A stretch of 64,000 nt of DNA from assembly GCA_963978545.1 (NCBI GenBank), contig OZ021732.1:26794688-26858687 (forward strand), given 5' to 3'. Positions 55,601 through 64,000 of this stretch are shown piece by piece. Under the pieces are notes generated by a model that saw nothing but the letters and a program-made list of their open reading frames with translations, was not told the origin of the DNA and did no database searches. How positions within the stretch are numbered: the stretch's first letter is position 1; each line of letters opens with the position of its first letter. Made by a program: the position numbers and the translations under genes. This stretch comes from Linyphia triangularis. Taxonomy: Eukaryota; Arthropoda; Arachnida; Araneae; Linyphiidae.

Positions 55601-55743
55601 CCTAAAGGTTATGTGGTTAGAGCTCGGGCCCTGCATGCCAAATGTTCCGGTTTTGAATCCCGGGTTAGTCATGAATGTTCTTTGTAATTCGAAATCTACG
55701 TTAAGCTGTAGGTCGTTGAGCGTATAAACCAACCAACCAACCT
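55601..55743 (+). mobile_element. tRNA-derived SINE, family B
   Basis: An A-box-like TGGTTAGAGCTCGG and a B-box-like GGTTTTGAATCCCGG are followed by TTCGAAATCTACGTTAAGC and GCTGTAGGTCGTTGAGCG, with the tail AAACCAACCAACCAACC. The flanks ACTAGATGACACA (55588-55600) and ACTAGATGATGCA (55746-55758) are probable TSDs with two mismatches. Confidence 0.8.
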
Positions 55744-55759
55744 GAACTAGATGATGCAG

Positions 55760-56395
55760 GTGACAGTGTATGTACAACACTGTCATTTTCGGAGGAGATG
55801 AAAGTTGCACAATAAGGACATGGTAAATGTTTATACTGCTCAAATTGTTGGGAGAATGTTACTGAAAAGTCAGAGGTTGTTCGAGTGGTGGCTGTTAAAC
55901 ACATCAATGAGGCAGGAATTTTATACACAGAGCACGCACGTATTTTAGATTTTGGTAATGGCATATGCAAAGTTTACGACTGCGTAATTATTCAATACGA
56001 TGGAGAAGTGTACCCAGACCAAATTGACTTAAAAGACAACGTGATATTTGGCGGTTCATGAAGAAATCTGGTGCATAAGGGAAATGGCCCAATATCAATG
56101 ATGATCTGTGGTATAAAAAAGTAGGCGTGTTTAAGAAATTATCACCAGAAATTATTATTCCAGCTAGAACACTGGTGCCGGGTTCGAATCCCGGATTAGG
56201 CATGGACGTTTGTTGTGGTTCGGAATCCAAGTTAAGCTGTAGGTCTCGTACTGATTAGCCATTACAGTGCATTAAAATAGGTCGTTGAGCGTACAAACCA
56301 ACCAATCCAGCTAGAACACGAGAATAAGTTTTCCAGATCAATGATTCTTTCTTTGATGCAATAACTATTAATCTAAAAAATGCCAAAGTGAAATT
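55760..56395 (+). pseudogene. Coding scrap of a pogo-like element, split by a SINE
   Basis: In shifting frames the plus strand reads VAVKHINEAGILYTEHARIL, then VIIQYDGEVYPDQIDL, then WPNINDDLWYKKVGVFKKLS. After the SINE at 56173-56305 it continues through VFQINDSFFDAI to a TGA near 56395. The Y-G-x-x-YPG/D...WP-x-DD-x-WY pattern resembles the C-terminal tail I recall from pogo-like proteins of arthropods. There are several stops. The catalytic domain is not preserved. Confidence 0.45.
56173..56305 (+). mobile_element. tRNA-derived SINE, family B, 5'-truncated
   Basis: It starts just before the B box (GGTTCGAATCCCGG), so the A box is missing. The body TTCGGAATCCAAGTTAAGC, GCTGTAGGTCTCG and GTCGTTGAGCG ends ACAAACCAACCAA. 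A perfect 14-bp TSD TCCAGCTAGAACAC occurs at 56159-56172 and 56306-56319. Confidence 0.88.
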
Positions 56396-57078
56396 TTATG
56401 AAGTTTGAACTTTATTTTTAAATTATCATACTATTTTTAACAATAAGAATGGAATATTTGTATTTGTGTCACATTGTGACTTGTAAACACCATAGTACTT
56501 AACTAATAGCATAAGGGTGGCCTATCAGTTTTATTATTTTCTATTTATCTTTTCAATTTTTAATTGATAAAATGAGTTTGTATTTAAGTGAATGAATTGA
56601 AGATTGTTTTTCCACTATATTTGTATGTTAAAACCGAATAATAAATAGTTTTTTTTTCAATATATTCATCTGATTCGTTATCCACTGTTCCTACCTAACA
56701 TATTCTTTGTGGTGTTATTTAAAATATCCAAACTTTATGATACTGGTAACTGCAGCTGATGATATTTTAAATACTTAGAAACTTAATTTTACTCGTTCAA
56801 AGTAGTCTAGACTCCAAGATTGAATAAAAAAAAGCTATTTTATATGAAACTTCTGATAGTGGTTCAAAGTTACCCTGAATGACAGGGTAACTTTGCGCCG
56901 GGTTATTTTCCTATTATTTGGTGCTTTCATCATCAGCATTTACTAATTTGTGTAAATTAAAATATAATTTAGGGTTTATTCTTCCATTTTATGCCATTAA
57001 GTCGGAAAATAGTATTAAAACATAAGTGGGGAAGAAGAAAATACTGAAAATGCGGTTCAATGTTACCCTGATTGACTG

Positions 57079-57465
57079 TACAAGTTCTGTTGGATCGTCT
57101 TCAATTATGATGTCCCCTATATTGTCACAGGTTTATCCATGACAGTTTTTACATAATATGGAGCACTTCGAGACCGGCCTTTCTACAACCGCAGGCCTTA
57201 GTGCATCCTATATTGCACTTGCAGAAAATGTAGGTCCGAATTGATTGAGGAGCTGAATCCCTGGTGGTTGTAATAGGAAGAAGTCCTTTTCTGTCCTTCT
57301 TCCAACACCAGTCCAGAGGATTTTTCATTTTGCCCATCCATGTCTTTACTTGATGGTATGTGCGAAAGACATGGTGCTTAGTAGCATCTTGGTTTGGTGG
57401 GAGCTTTGACAGATTTAACTTGCTGCCAGTTGTTGATTTAGAAAATTGCTTATAACGCAAAACAT
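57079..57465 (-). pseudogene. Cysteine-rich (CXC-like) coding pseudogene
   Basis: The minus-strand frame reads RYKQFSKSTTGSKLNLSKLP, PNQDATKHH, WMGKMKNPLDWCW and GLLPITTTRDSAPQS. A cysteine cluster of tesmin/TSO1 CXC style follows (FCKCNIGCTKACGCRKAG). A one-base shift then restores CSILCKNCHG-x-TCDN in another frame, after a stop. It continues as IIEDDPTELV up to the TA target of the pogo-like element and ends at 54683. I recall this protein type as many near-identical copies in arthropods, so it may be TE-borne. The piggyBac-type MITE copy 2 abuts its 5' end. Confidence 0.6.
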
Positions 57466-57469
57466 TTAA

Positions 57470-58405
57470 CCCTTTGCACTCGTAATTATGCTTTAGAAAG
57501 TTAGCAAATAACTCGGAATTTTTTTTTCATGTTCAATAAAGATGAATTTTTTTTATGGAAATGTGTTCCAATTTAACTGGAAGGTTTACCGTCCTTAAAT
57601 CAAAAATTTAAATATATAGCCCATGATTACACCCCTTGACCTAGGATGGGAATGTGGCCACTTAATATTTTATTTTTCAACGTGTCAAAATAATTTATTG
57701 AAACTACTAAGAATACTTAAGTATGTTACACTACACCGCATTGACCCTTTAAATTTCGCTGTCCCCTCTCAGGGGACATCGTAATCTAGCATATCACTCA
57801 GATGTGCCCTCTCAGGGTTGGTTGTTTTCAGATTATCTTGCACCGTCAGCAACACGAGGGCTATAATGCTCCGAAACATTCATTAGACAAGCCAACATAC
57901 ACTTACAAACACCCATGCCTAACACGGGACTCGAACCCGCAACCTAGCGGTTTAGAAGCTAGCACGCTAACCACTATACCGTTCGGTCGGCGTGCCCTCT
58001 CAGGGAATATTAAAGTTTGTTAGTGATTACGGAGAATTAACTTTTCCAGCACAACTTTTTGAGAAATACATGTTTCCCTGAAGTTTTCTCTTGAAATGGT
58101 ACAAGAAATCAAATCAAAATATGGTAAAATTACCAAGATATATAAAAAAACATTTCAGCAGGGTTTTGTGTCAAAAGAGAACGTGAGAAGTGTTGGTTCA
58201 CGACGGTCCAAGCATTTTTCTGCGCCACTTGAAAGGAGCGATAAGGAGAGTTTGTCGACGGTTGGGTTTGTTGAAATTTACTGGCGCAAAGGCAACACTA
58301 GGGCTAAGCTGCTGGTAGCCGTCCAGAATGGTTCGGAGTGCAAAAGTGTTGAAAATCGAAGAAATGTAATAATATGAACAAACTATTAAAACAATATTTA
58401 GGGGC
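57470..58405 (+). mobile_element. piggyBac-type MITE, copy 2, with SINE insertion
   Basis: The left end is TTAA (57466-57469) followed by CCCTTTGCACTCGTAATTATGC. The internal sequence matches copies 1 and 3, including palindromic GTCCCCTCTCAGGGGACATC. The similarity ends near GGGGCGGA at 58405. The far right TIR present in copy 3 is absent, so this copy is truncated. The 58096-58377 frame is the counterpart of 22080-22349. A SINE-A copy sits at 57818-57991. Confidence 0.75.
57818..57991 (-). mobile_element. tRNA-derived SINE, family A, inverse copy
   Basis: On the minus strand it starts GCCGACCGAACGGTATAGTGG, with an A-box-like TGGTTAGCGTGC and a B box GGTTCGAGTCC, and ends ACAACCAACC. A perfect 14-bp TSD GTGCCCTCTCAGGG lies at 57804-57817 and 57992-58005, inside the piggyBac-type MITE. 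It is more than 85% identical by eye to the copy at 23591-23769. Confidence 0.9.
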
Positions 58406-58733
58406 GGATGATCTAACGGCAAACTTGAGTTGATTCGTTTCGTCTCTAAAAAGTTGCTTCAGATTTTCAATGATGCTGTTGCAAATCTTTTGTGGTAGTA
58501 GTGTTCTTTCGATTATTCCTGCAACCCTACATAGAACATTAAATCATATACATTGAAGAGCTTTTGTTAAAGATATATAACATTATTAATGGTAAGTGTA
58601 TTAAAGAAGTCCTAACTTTACATATTTAAATTTCATTTTAAAATTAGATGTTTCAGAAGGCAAAGGATATTCGAAATAGTAAGGCTGTTTTCGTATGTAT
58701 GGTATTACTGCAAGAATAGTTGTTAATACAACT
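58406..58733. other. Non-coding stretch
   Basis: The minus strand has an open run near 58410-58530 (LLPQKICNSIIENLKQLF) without a recognised family. It could be a coding scrap next to the MITE. Nothing firm can be said. Confidence 0.3.
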
Positions 58734-58832
58734 AGTGGGGAAAGCAATACTTTTTCAAACTCGGTCAATTATTTGACTCGAGCTATTGCACTCGTCAAAT
58801 AATTTATCGAGTTTAAAAAAGTATTTTCCCAC
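58734..58832. repeat. About 100-bp foldback palindrome
   Basis: GTGGGGAAAGCAATACTTTTTC and AACTCGGTCAATTATTTGAC pair with GTCAAATAATTTATCGAGTT and AAAAAAGTATTTTCCCAC, separated by about 14 bases. It probably forms a cruciform or hairpin and may be a very small MITE. Confidence 0.7.
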
Positions 58833-58919
58833 GTGTGCCAAGACTATATAATATTTGAGCATGAGACGTGCTAGAAAGTACTTTTTCCACACTAGTGCGA
58901 GAAAGTTAACCCTTTGCAC

Positions 58920-59722
58920 TCGTAGTAATGCTTTAGAAAGTTAGCAAATAACTCGGAATAATTTTTTTTTCATGTTCAATCAAGATGAATTTTTTGATTG
59001 AAATGTGTTCCAATTTAACTAGATGGTTTACCATTCTTAAATCAAAAATTTAAAAATATAGCCCCTGAATACACCCCTTGACCTAGGATGGGAATGTGGC
59101 CACTTAATATTTTATTTTTCAACGTGTCAAAGTAATCTATTGAAACTAGGGACACCGTAATCTAGCATATCATCACTCGGATGTGCCCTCTCAGGGGACA
59201 TTAAAGTTTATTAGTGATTACGGAGAATTAACCACAACTTTTTGAGAAATACATGTTTTCCTGAAGTTTTCTCTTGAAATGGCACAAGAAATCCATTGAA
59301 AATATGGTAAAATTACCAAGATATATATAAAAAACATTTCAGCGGGGTTTTGTGTCAAAAGAGAATTTGAGAAGTGTTGGTTCACGACGGTCCGAGCACT
59401 TTTCTGTGCCATTTGAAAGGAGCGATAAGGAGAGTTTGTCGATGGTTGGGTTTGTTGAAACTTACTGGCTCAAGGACAACACTAGGGCTGAGCTGCTGGT
59501 AGACGTCCATAATGGTTAGGAGTGCAAAAGGTTAAAAATCTAAGAAATGTAATAATATGAACAAACTATACAAACAATATTAAGGGGCGGAACGTAATGC
59601 CGGCACCTCCACCAAAGCAAATCAACTTAGAAATACTTCGAACAGAAATGTTTTGGTTAAGTTATCAGTTTGCCCAATACAGATGCGATGTCCCCCATAC
59701 GGGGACATACGAGTGAAAAGGG
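58920..59722 (+). mobile_element. piggyBac-type MITE, copy 3, with both TIRs
   Basis: The left TIR CCCTTTGCACTCGTA and right TIR TACGAGTGAAAAGGG are each bounded by TTAA (58916-58919 and 59723-59726). This full copy shows that the family is about 800 bp, with an internal pseudo-terminus GGAGTGCAAAAGGTTAA near 59530. CCC...GGG termini with TTAA duplication are typical of piggyBac. No transposase. The short frame conserved in copies 1 and 2 is broken here by an early TGA. Confidence 0.85.
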
Positions 59723-59726
59723 TTAA

Positions 59727-60184
59727 AGTTGTTGCCCTGTCACCACCATAGAGAGCAGCAAGAACGCTTGATACTGCTTCAGTGAGCTTGAAACACTGGC
59801 ATTAGAATCTAGGAAGATCTTTGTAAATACCTGTAATACTGGATACGACGAAGCGGCCATCAATACAACACATGTATTCCAATACTAAAAGTAACTAGAG
59901 TGGTTGATATTCTGTCGGGAAGGTTAGTGGTGGGGAGGGTTGAGAAAGAAAGCACTCGAACCTTTTTTTCGGTTCTTCTAATCTTCTTCCCCAAATTCGG
60001 CAGTGACAAATCTCAATCAACAGCACATGGTGTTTTCGCGGAAACTAAAAATATATTTTTATTTTACTTTATTATTAGTATTATATCTATATTTTTTTAT
60101 TAAAATTGTTAGACTATGCAGTAAGAAGCTATTTTTATACCACTACCTATACATAAAATATAATAGGTTATCATCTTGTAAACC
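59727..60184. other. Non-coding stretch
   Basis: No gene recognised. The 67-codon frame at 59900-60103 has a T-rich low-complexity end. Confidence 0.4.
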
Positions 60185-60905
60185 TTCATAAGAAAAGTAG
60201 CTCCTTAGTTATTAGTCCTAGATAGTAACTTTTTATATAAAATTTATAGCAAACTTAGAGTTCTACAAGTTTTGTATACTATATTTTTCTCAACGACTTA
60301 CTGTTATGATGATATAATTGAAAAACTTGGCAAAAAACTTAAAAAAGCAGAATTTTTACGAAAGAGTTTTTACTTTGATGCTACGTAACTCTTTGCCTAA
60401 TAAATTTACAAAAACTAATTGTATACAAAAATTGTAGAAAACTTAATAGTCTACAACTTTTAAATTTAATATTTGTTTTTAAGACGCATTGTAAAAGAGT
60501 TATGATCTATAAACTGAATTTTTTTTTTGTGCACCACGAAAAATACACAAAGCTGAGTAACTCCTTTGTTATTAATACTAGAAAATAAGTTAATATATAA
60601 AACTTTTAGGAAAGTTATTGTTTTACAACTTTTATTTACAAAAATTTTCTGTAGAATGTATCATTGTGGAGATATAATCTAAACACTTGACACATCTTAA
60701 AAAAGCATCATTTTTACTAAAAAGTTTTGACTTTGATGCAACATAACTATTTACATAATAGGTCTACAAAAAAAACTTTGTATGCAAAAGTTTTAGAAAA
60801 TTTAATATTCTACAACTCTTGAATATAATGTTTGTTTCTAAGATGCATTAGCAAAGATTTATAACGTATAAACTGAAAAATGGCTCAGTTTTTGGTGCAC
60901 CACAG
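60185..60905 (+). repeat. Tandem dimer, about 355-bp unit
   Basis: Unit 1 (60185-60540) and unit 2 (60541-60905) share, in order, AACTCCTTTGTTATTA or its variant, TATAAAACTTTTAG, GAGATATAAT, CTTAAAAAAGCA, TTTTGACTTTGATGC, TCTACAACTTTT, AAGA(T/C)GCATT and TATAAACTGAA. Each unit ends with a GTGCACCAC motif, which makes the unit border clear. The family is not recognised. Confidence 0.75.
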
Positions 60906-61074
60906 AGAACGCACAAGGGTTAGGAGGTCGAAAACTTGGTTTATAAACCACGGGACCGACCTTTATAACATATTAAAAAATCATAACTACATAACCTTTT
61001 GCAAGGTAAGATCCCTTTTTCAGTCTCTATTCCCCGGACTATAGGGAGTCCGTTGTGAACGACAAATGTTGAAT

Positions 61075-61738
61075 GCAAATATGAAAGACAATCCCTGAAA
61101 TTGTACTTTAAGTTTTCGATAATAATTACCAAAAAAATTAAAAACCTCAAATTCCTCAATTTTGTTTCTCCTGAGGAGAAACCGGGTTGTGGTTCGGAAT
61201 CCATGTTAAGCTGTAGGTCCTGGCCTGACTAGCCGTCCTTGTGCATAAACATATGTTGTTGAGCGTACAAACCAACCATCAAAGAGAGGAGAAAATATTT
61301 TCTAAAATTTTAATTATTGACAAACAATTTTAAATTGTTACCAAACTCATATTAGTTTAAGTTTTAAAGTTGAAATAATGTTCTTTTTGAAATACTTTCA
61401 ATGTTGCTTAAAAATTAAATAAGTTAATTTAATTAAAAAAATAGTGTAATTTTCTGATGGTATAACTGTTTTTTTTTTTTTTGCTGAAAAGTTGTTTGAC
61501 GTTTAGTGTTTCGAAAATTGGCAGTTTCTTGCCTATATCGAAACTAGATTTGAAAAGAATGTGTTACGAACCTATGCCAGCTTTAGAGAAATATCCTGAA
61601 ATTTTTTAAATTACCCCTACAACATCTGGTTTTATACCTAATTTTTTTTAAATAGGCCTTAAAATGTCCCTAAAGTTTTTGAAATTATCTCTAAAATTCC
61701 TACCTAATTTTTTAAATAAAACTCACTCCCCACCTCCC
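61075..61738 (+). mobile_element. CAGGGGTCGCA MITE-type copy, degraded, with SINE
   Basis: CTGAAATTGTACTTTAAGTTTTCGATAAT at the left and the CCCTAAAG/AAATTCCTACCTAATTTTTT...AAACTCACTCCCC right end match the family. The left CAGGGGTCGCA terminus is missing. It is interrupted by a SINE-B copy at 61182-61285. Confidence 0.55.
61182..61285 (+). mobile_element. tRNA-derived SINE, family B, 5'-truncated
   Basis: Starts with GGGTTGTGGTTCGGAATCC and carries TTAAGCTGTAGGTCC, CTGACTAGCC and TTGTTGAGCG before ACAAACCAACC. The 9-bp direct repeat GAGGAGAAA at 61173-61181 and 61286-61294 is the probable TSD. Confidence 0.75.
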
Positions 61739-61831
61739 CCTTCTTTAGATAAAAAAAGAATTCATGGTCCCTTCAAACACCAACTTTTTTGTATCGGTAG
61801 TCAGGAAGAAGTAATTTTGAAAGACTCTTGC

Positions 61832-62524
61832 CGGGGGTCGCATTCGCCCTAAAATTCCTAGTATTCTATAAATTTTTGTTTTCCCCTAAAATTGCACTTT
61901 CATTTTTCGATAATTTCGTATAAAAGGGAGGAAAAAATAATAACCCTAAAATTGCATTTATATTTTTCGATAATTTCTTAAAGGGGGAAAAAAAATTAAT
62001 AATAATAATAATAATTCTAAAATTCTCTTAAATAGTACTTACATTTTTTGATAATTTCCTGAACTAATAATAAAATAATAATAATTTAAAGTTCTGAAAA
62101 TTCCCCGATTTTGTCTTAATTCCCGCTGAAAAAACTTCAATATTCCTCCAGATTAGAAAAATGGATTTAATTAAATTCGCATGGTTTATTAAAATAGTAT
62201 TATATTTTAATTATGTTATTTTGCTACTAAGTTGTTTAATGTTCAATTTTGTGAAAATTAGCAGTTTGCAGATTGCAGAAGCAAATAAGCTTTGGATAAA
62301 ATGCATCTGTGTAAGGATCCTATGTCAGCTTCAAAAGAAATATCCCTAGATGGTTTTGAATTATCCCTAAAAGCTTTAGAATTATTCCTAAAATTTTGGT
62401 TATCCCTAAAAGTTAGAACTATCTACAATTTTTGGGAATTATCCCTAAAATATTCCTGAAATTTTTGTAATCATCCCTAAAATTTCTACCTAAATTTTTT
62501 TTAGAACACTCACTGCGCCCCCTG
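61832..62524 (+). mobile_element. CAGGGGTCGCA MITE, copy F
   Basis: Left end CGGGGGTCGCATTCGCCC (one change from the consensus), right end ACACTCACTGCGCCCCCTG. The left half repeats CCTAAAATTGCA-TTTTTCGATAATTTC three times. It contains an AAT/ATA microsatellite near 62000-62025. No clear TSD (TCTTGC versus GTTTTC), which fits it having been copied within a larger unit with its right flank. Confidence 0.7.
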
Positions 62525-62750
62525 GTTTTCGCTGGATGCCAATAAATAATTACAGAAGTGCAGTTGACCCACACCTCACCTAGAACCATTCCAGTGTCAA
62601 ATCAGGTGAGTGTTTTTCGTGTCTATTTACATATTGTTGTTGAATTATCCGAATTCGGTTGCTTTGTAACTTGAGGCTTACGGTCAGAAACTTCTAAAGC
62701 TCTAGATCTAGATTTTTAAAAAAATCTGATGTTATTTGCAGAATTGTGTT
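62525..62750 (+). repeat. Duplicated flank, copy 2
   Basis: Homologous to 49472-49690: GGATGCCAATAAATAATTACAG, GTCAAATCAGGTGAGTG and CGGTTGCTTTGTAACTTG in the same order. Together with the adjacent MITE it defines a repeated unit of at least 800 bp. Confidence 0.7.
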
Positions 62751-63332
62751 CTGAATATTCATTTTTATTGTATTATACTAAATCCATAATATTATTGTTC
62801 ACTATTCATGACTTGGAGTATAGAAAATTAGCTTAACGTGTAAAAGGTAATGGGATAGATGTCGCTGCTCTGAAAGCTCAACCTTTAAAAAGGAGACACG
62901 ACCTTGATTAATTGTTGCCTGTCCTGTTGGGAGTTATCCGTGTTTTCTTACATTCGATACGCAAAGATGCGGTTGTTCCGTAGTTGATTCCTCATGCTCT
63001 ACGGTTTGAACGTAGTTTCGGCGCAGTATAGCCATAATTTATTTAGCTGAGCTGATGTCTATTGACCACAATCACTATTGTAATTTATTTAGCTGAACTA
63101 AACCGACCCAAACCACTATTGTATGTAATATAAAAATGAATGGTTCTATACGAGGTTCCTTGACCAAACAGTTAGGGATCTACTGCGACGTTAGGATCAA
63201 GTTTTTATTTACCAAATCCTACTCGTGTAGAACATACACTGAGGATAAATAAACTCTTTCATTGGTTGTTGAGCTGAAGTTAACAATGACGTCACGTACG
63301 AGGGAGTAACTCCTTTATAAATCTGTTAAGTA
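62751..63332. other. Non-coding stretch
   Basis: A short duplicated AATTTATTTAGCTGA motif lies near 63036 and 63080, in a moderately GC-rich block at 62870-63320. I do not recognise an element or gene. Confidence 0.35.
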
Positions 63333-64000
63333 CACCCAGACGCAAAAGTTTAGACAATGAACAAAATCACGTAAAAATCAAAATGTATTTAATGAATTAT
63401 TTTAACACTGCCTTAGTGTGATGTATTACAGATATTAAACTATATTAATGACAAAAACAAATCTTGTACATTGTACAAATAGTTAGAAGATAGCAAAATA
63501 CAATTTAGCATTGTTGCAAAAGTATAGAAAAACATCGAAATAAATTAAAAGTAACAGGTTTTAATATCTAGTTGTACCTCCATTTTTGTTTATTAACTCA
63601 TAAATACGAGTTTGCATAGACAAAATTAAGTCTTGCATAGTTTTTGGTTCAAGTTCGTACCATGCAGCCTCAATAGACTGTTTGAGTTCATTTACAGGAC
63701 TATATTGTTTACAATTTCTGTAAACTTTGCGTGTTAGGATGCCCCAAAGGTTCTCGATTGGATTAAGATCTGGGCTATATGCCCGCCAGTGTCAAGAACT
63801 TGTACATTTTTAGACTGAAACCAGGCTTTTGTATGGCCCGCGGTGTGAATAGAAGCGTTGTCCTGCTGAAATTTCCATTCAGGGGCACCTAATAGTTCAG
63901 CATATGGCAGTAAGTTGTCTTCCAAAGTCTGTACATAATCATTTGATGTTTGGCGACCACTGGTAAAGTGAAGCGACACTAGTCCATTGAAGTAAAAAGC
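63333..64000 (-). mobile_element. Tc1-like element, cut by the window end
   Basis: The terminus reads TACACCCAGACGCAAAAG with the leading TA as the probable target. The transposase gene runs on the minus strand and continues past 64000. Only one TIR can be seen. Confidence 0.75.
63561..64000 (-). pseudogene. Tc1-like transposase, C-terminal part, frameshifted
   Basis: The minus strand encodes DYVQTLEDNLLPYA, then WKFQQDNASIHTA with the second catalytic Asp, then TKAWFQSKNVQVLD. Two extra bases (AC) at about 63794-63798 break the frame. In the restored reading the sequence goes on with YSPDLNPIENLW, which contains the Asn-Pro-x-Glu catalytic Glu, and then MQTRIYELINKNG to a TAA at 63561-63563. 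The N-terminal DNA-binding half lies outside the window. One small indel is the only defect visible. Confidence 0.8.

Larger units (their letters stand above)
54770..57078 (+). mobile_element. pogo/Tigger-like element with two SINEs
   Basis: TIRs start CAGTCAATCAGGGTAAC on the left and mirror GTTACCCTGATTGACTG on the right, flanked by TA at 54768-54769 and 57079-57080. Extra GGTAACTTTG(A/C)GCC motifs occur near 54793, 55168, 56866 and 56886. The target site is reconstructable because the flanking coding frame rejoins perfectly. The interior has a plus-strand coding scrap (about 55760-56395) and SINEs at 55601 and 56173. TA target plus CAGT termini fits pogo/Tigger. Confidence 0.78.

Overview
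The window looks like intergenic DNA from an AT-rich animal genome, and I find no intact host gene, rRNA, true tRNA or CRISPR. The DNA is a mosaic of eukaryotic mobile elements, many inserted into one another: tRNA-derived SINEs, a gypsy-type LTR element, a Helitron, and Kolobok, Transib, hAT, piggyBac, pogo/Tigger and Tc1-type elements. An arthropod, perhaps an arachnid, fits the Gag style and the SINE tails. That is a recollection-based guess, not a demonstrated identity.

Layout. 1-8.3 kb: AT-rich DNA with two short MITEs whose ends read CAGGGGTCGCA. 8.3-9.5 kb: a Tigger/pogo remnant inside another terminal-inverted-repeat (TIR) element. 11.2-13.1 kb: three more MITEs. 14.9-16.4 kb: copy 1 of a CCTATAT-rich TIR element. 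16.4-18.6 kb: a PIF/Harbinger-like element holding a hAT MITE with a perfect 8-bp target-site duplication (TSD). 19.7-20.0 kb: a solo LTR. 20.5-21.8 kb: a Helitron with two internal tandem arrays. 21.9-23.8 kb: a piggyBac-type MITE, a mariner-like transposase scrap and a SINE. 25.8-31.0 kb: copy 2 of the CCTATAT element, split by a hAT copy, a small palindromic MITE and an apparently full-length Kolobok element with an uninterrupted 576-codon transposase. This is the best-preserved gene in the window. 31.3-34.2 kb: a CAGGGTGTCC element with a large internal tandem duplication.

36.8-41.4 kb: the gypsy-type element that is the parent family of the solo LTR. It keeps both LTRs, a 4-bp TSD and a 597-codon Gag-protease frame, but has lost nearly all of its reverse transcriptase and RNase H and the first part of its integrase. 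41.6-42.0 kb: a LINE 3' tail. 43.5-46.5 kb: a CAGGGGTGGG element containing a Helitron remnant that itself contains an LTR fragment. 47.5-48.5 kb: a tandem MITE dimer. 50.1-54.4 kb: a TA-flanked element carrying a Transib insertion whose ends look like the RAG heptamer CACAGTG. 54.7-57.5 kb: a cysteine-rich coding pseudogene split by a pogo-like element with two SINEs. 57.5-59.7 kb: two more piggyBac-type copies. 60-62.8 kb: tandem and dispersed repeats. 63.3 kb to the window end: a Tc1-like transposase cut by the window edge.

Functionally, only the Kolobok copy looks potentially autonomous. Most other elements are deletion derivatives or TIR-only passengers. The nesting gives a relative order of insertions. 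The most distinctive pattern is a set of unrelated-looking elements that share CAGGGGT termini and 5-6-bp TA-rich TSDs, which may be one DNA transposon superfamily whose transposase is not in this window.
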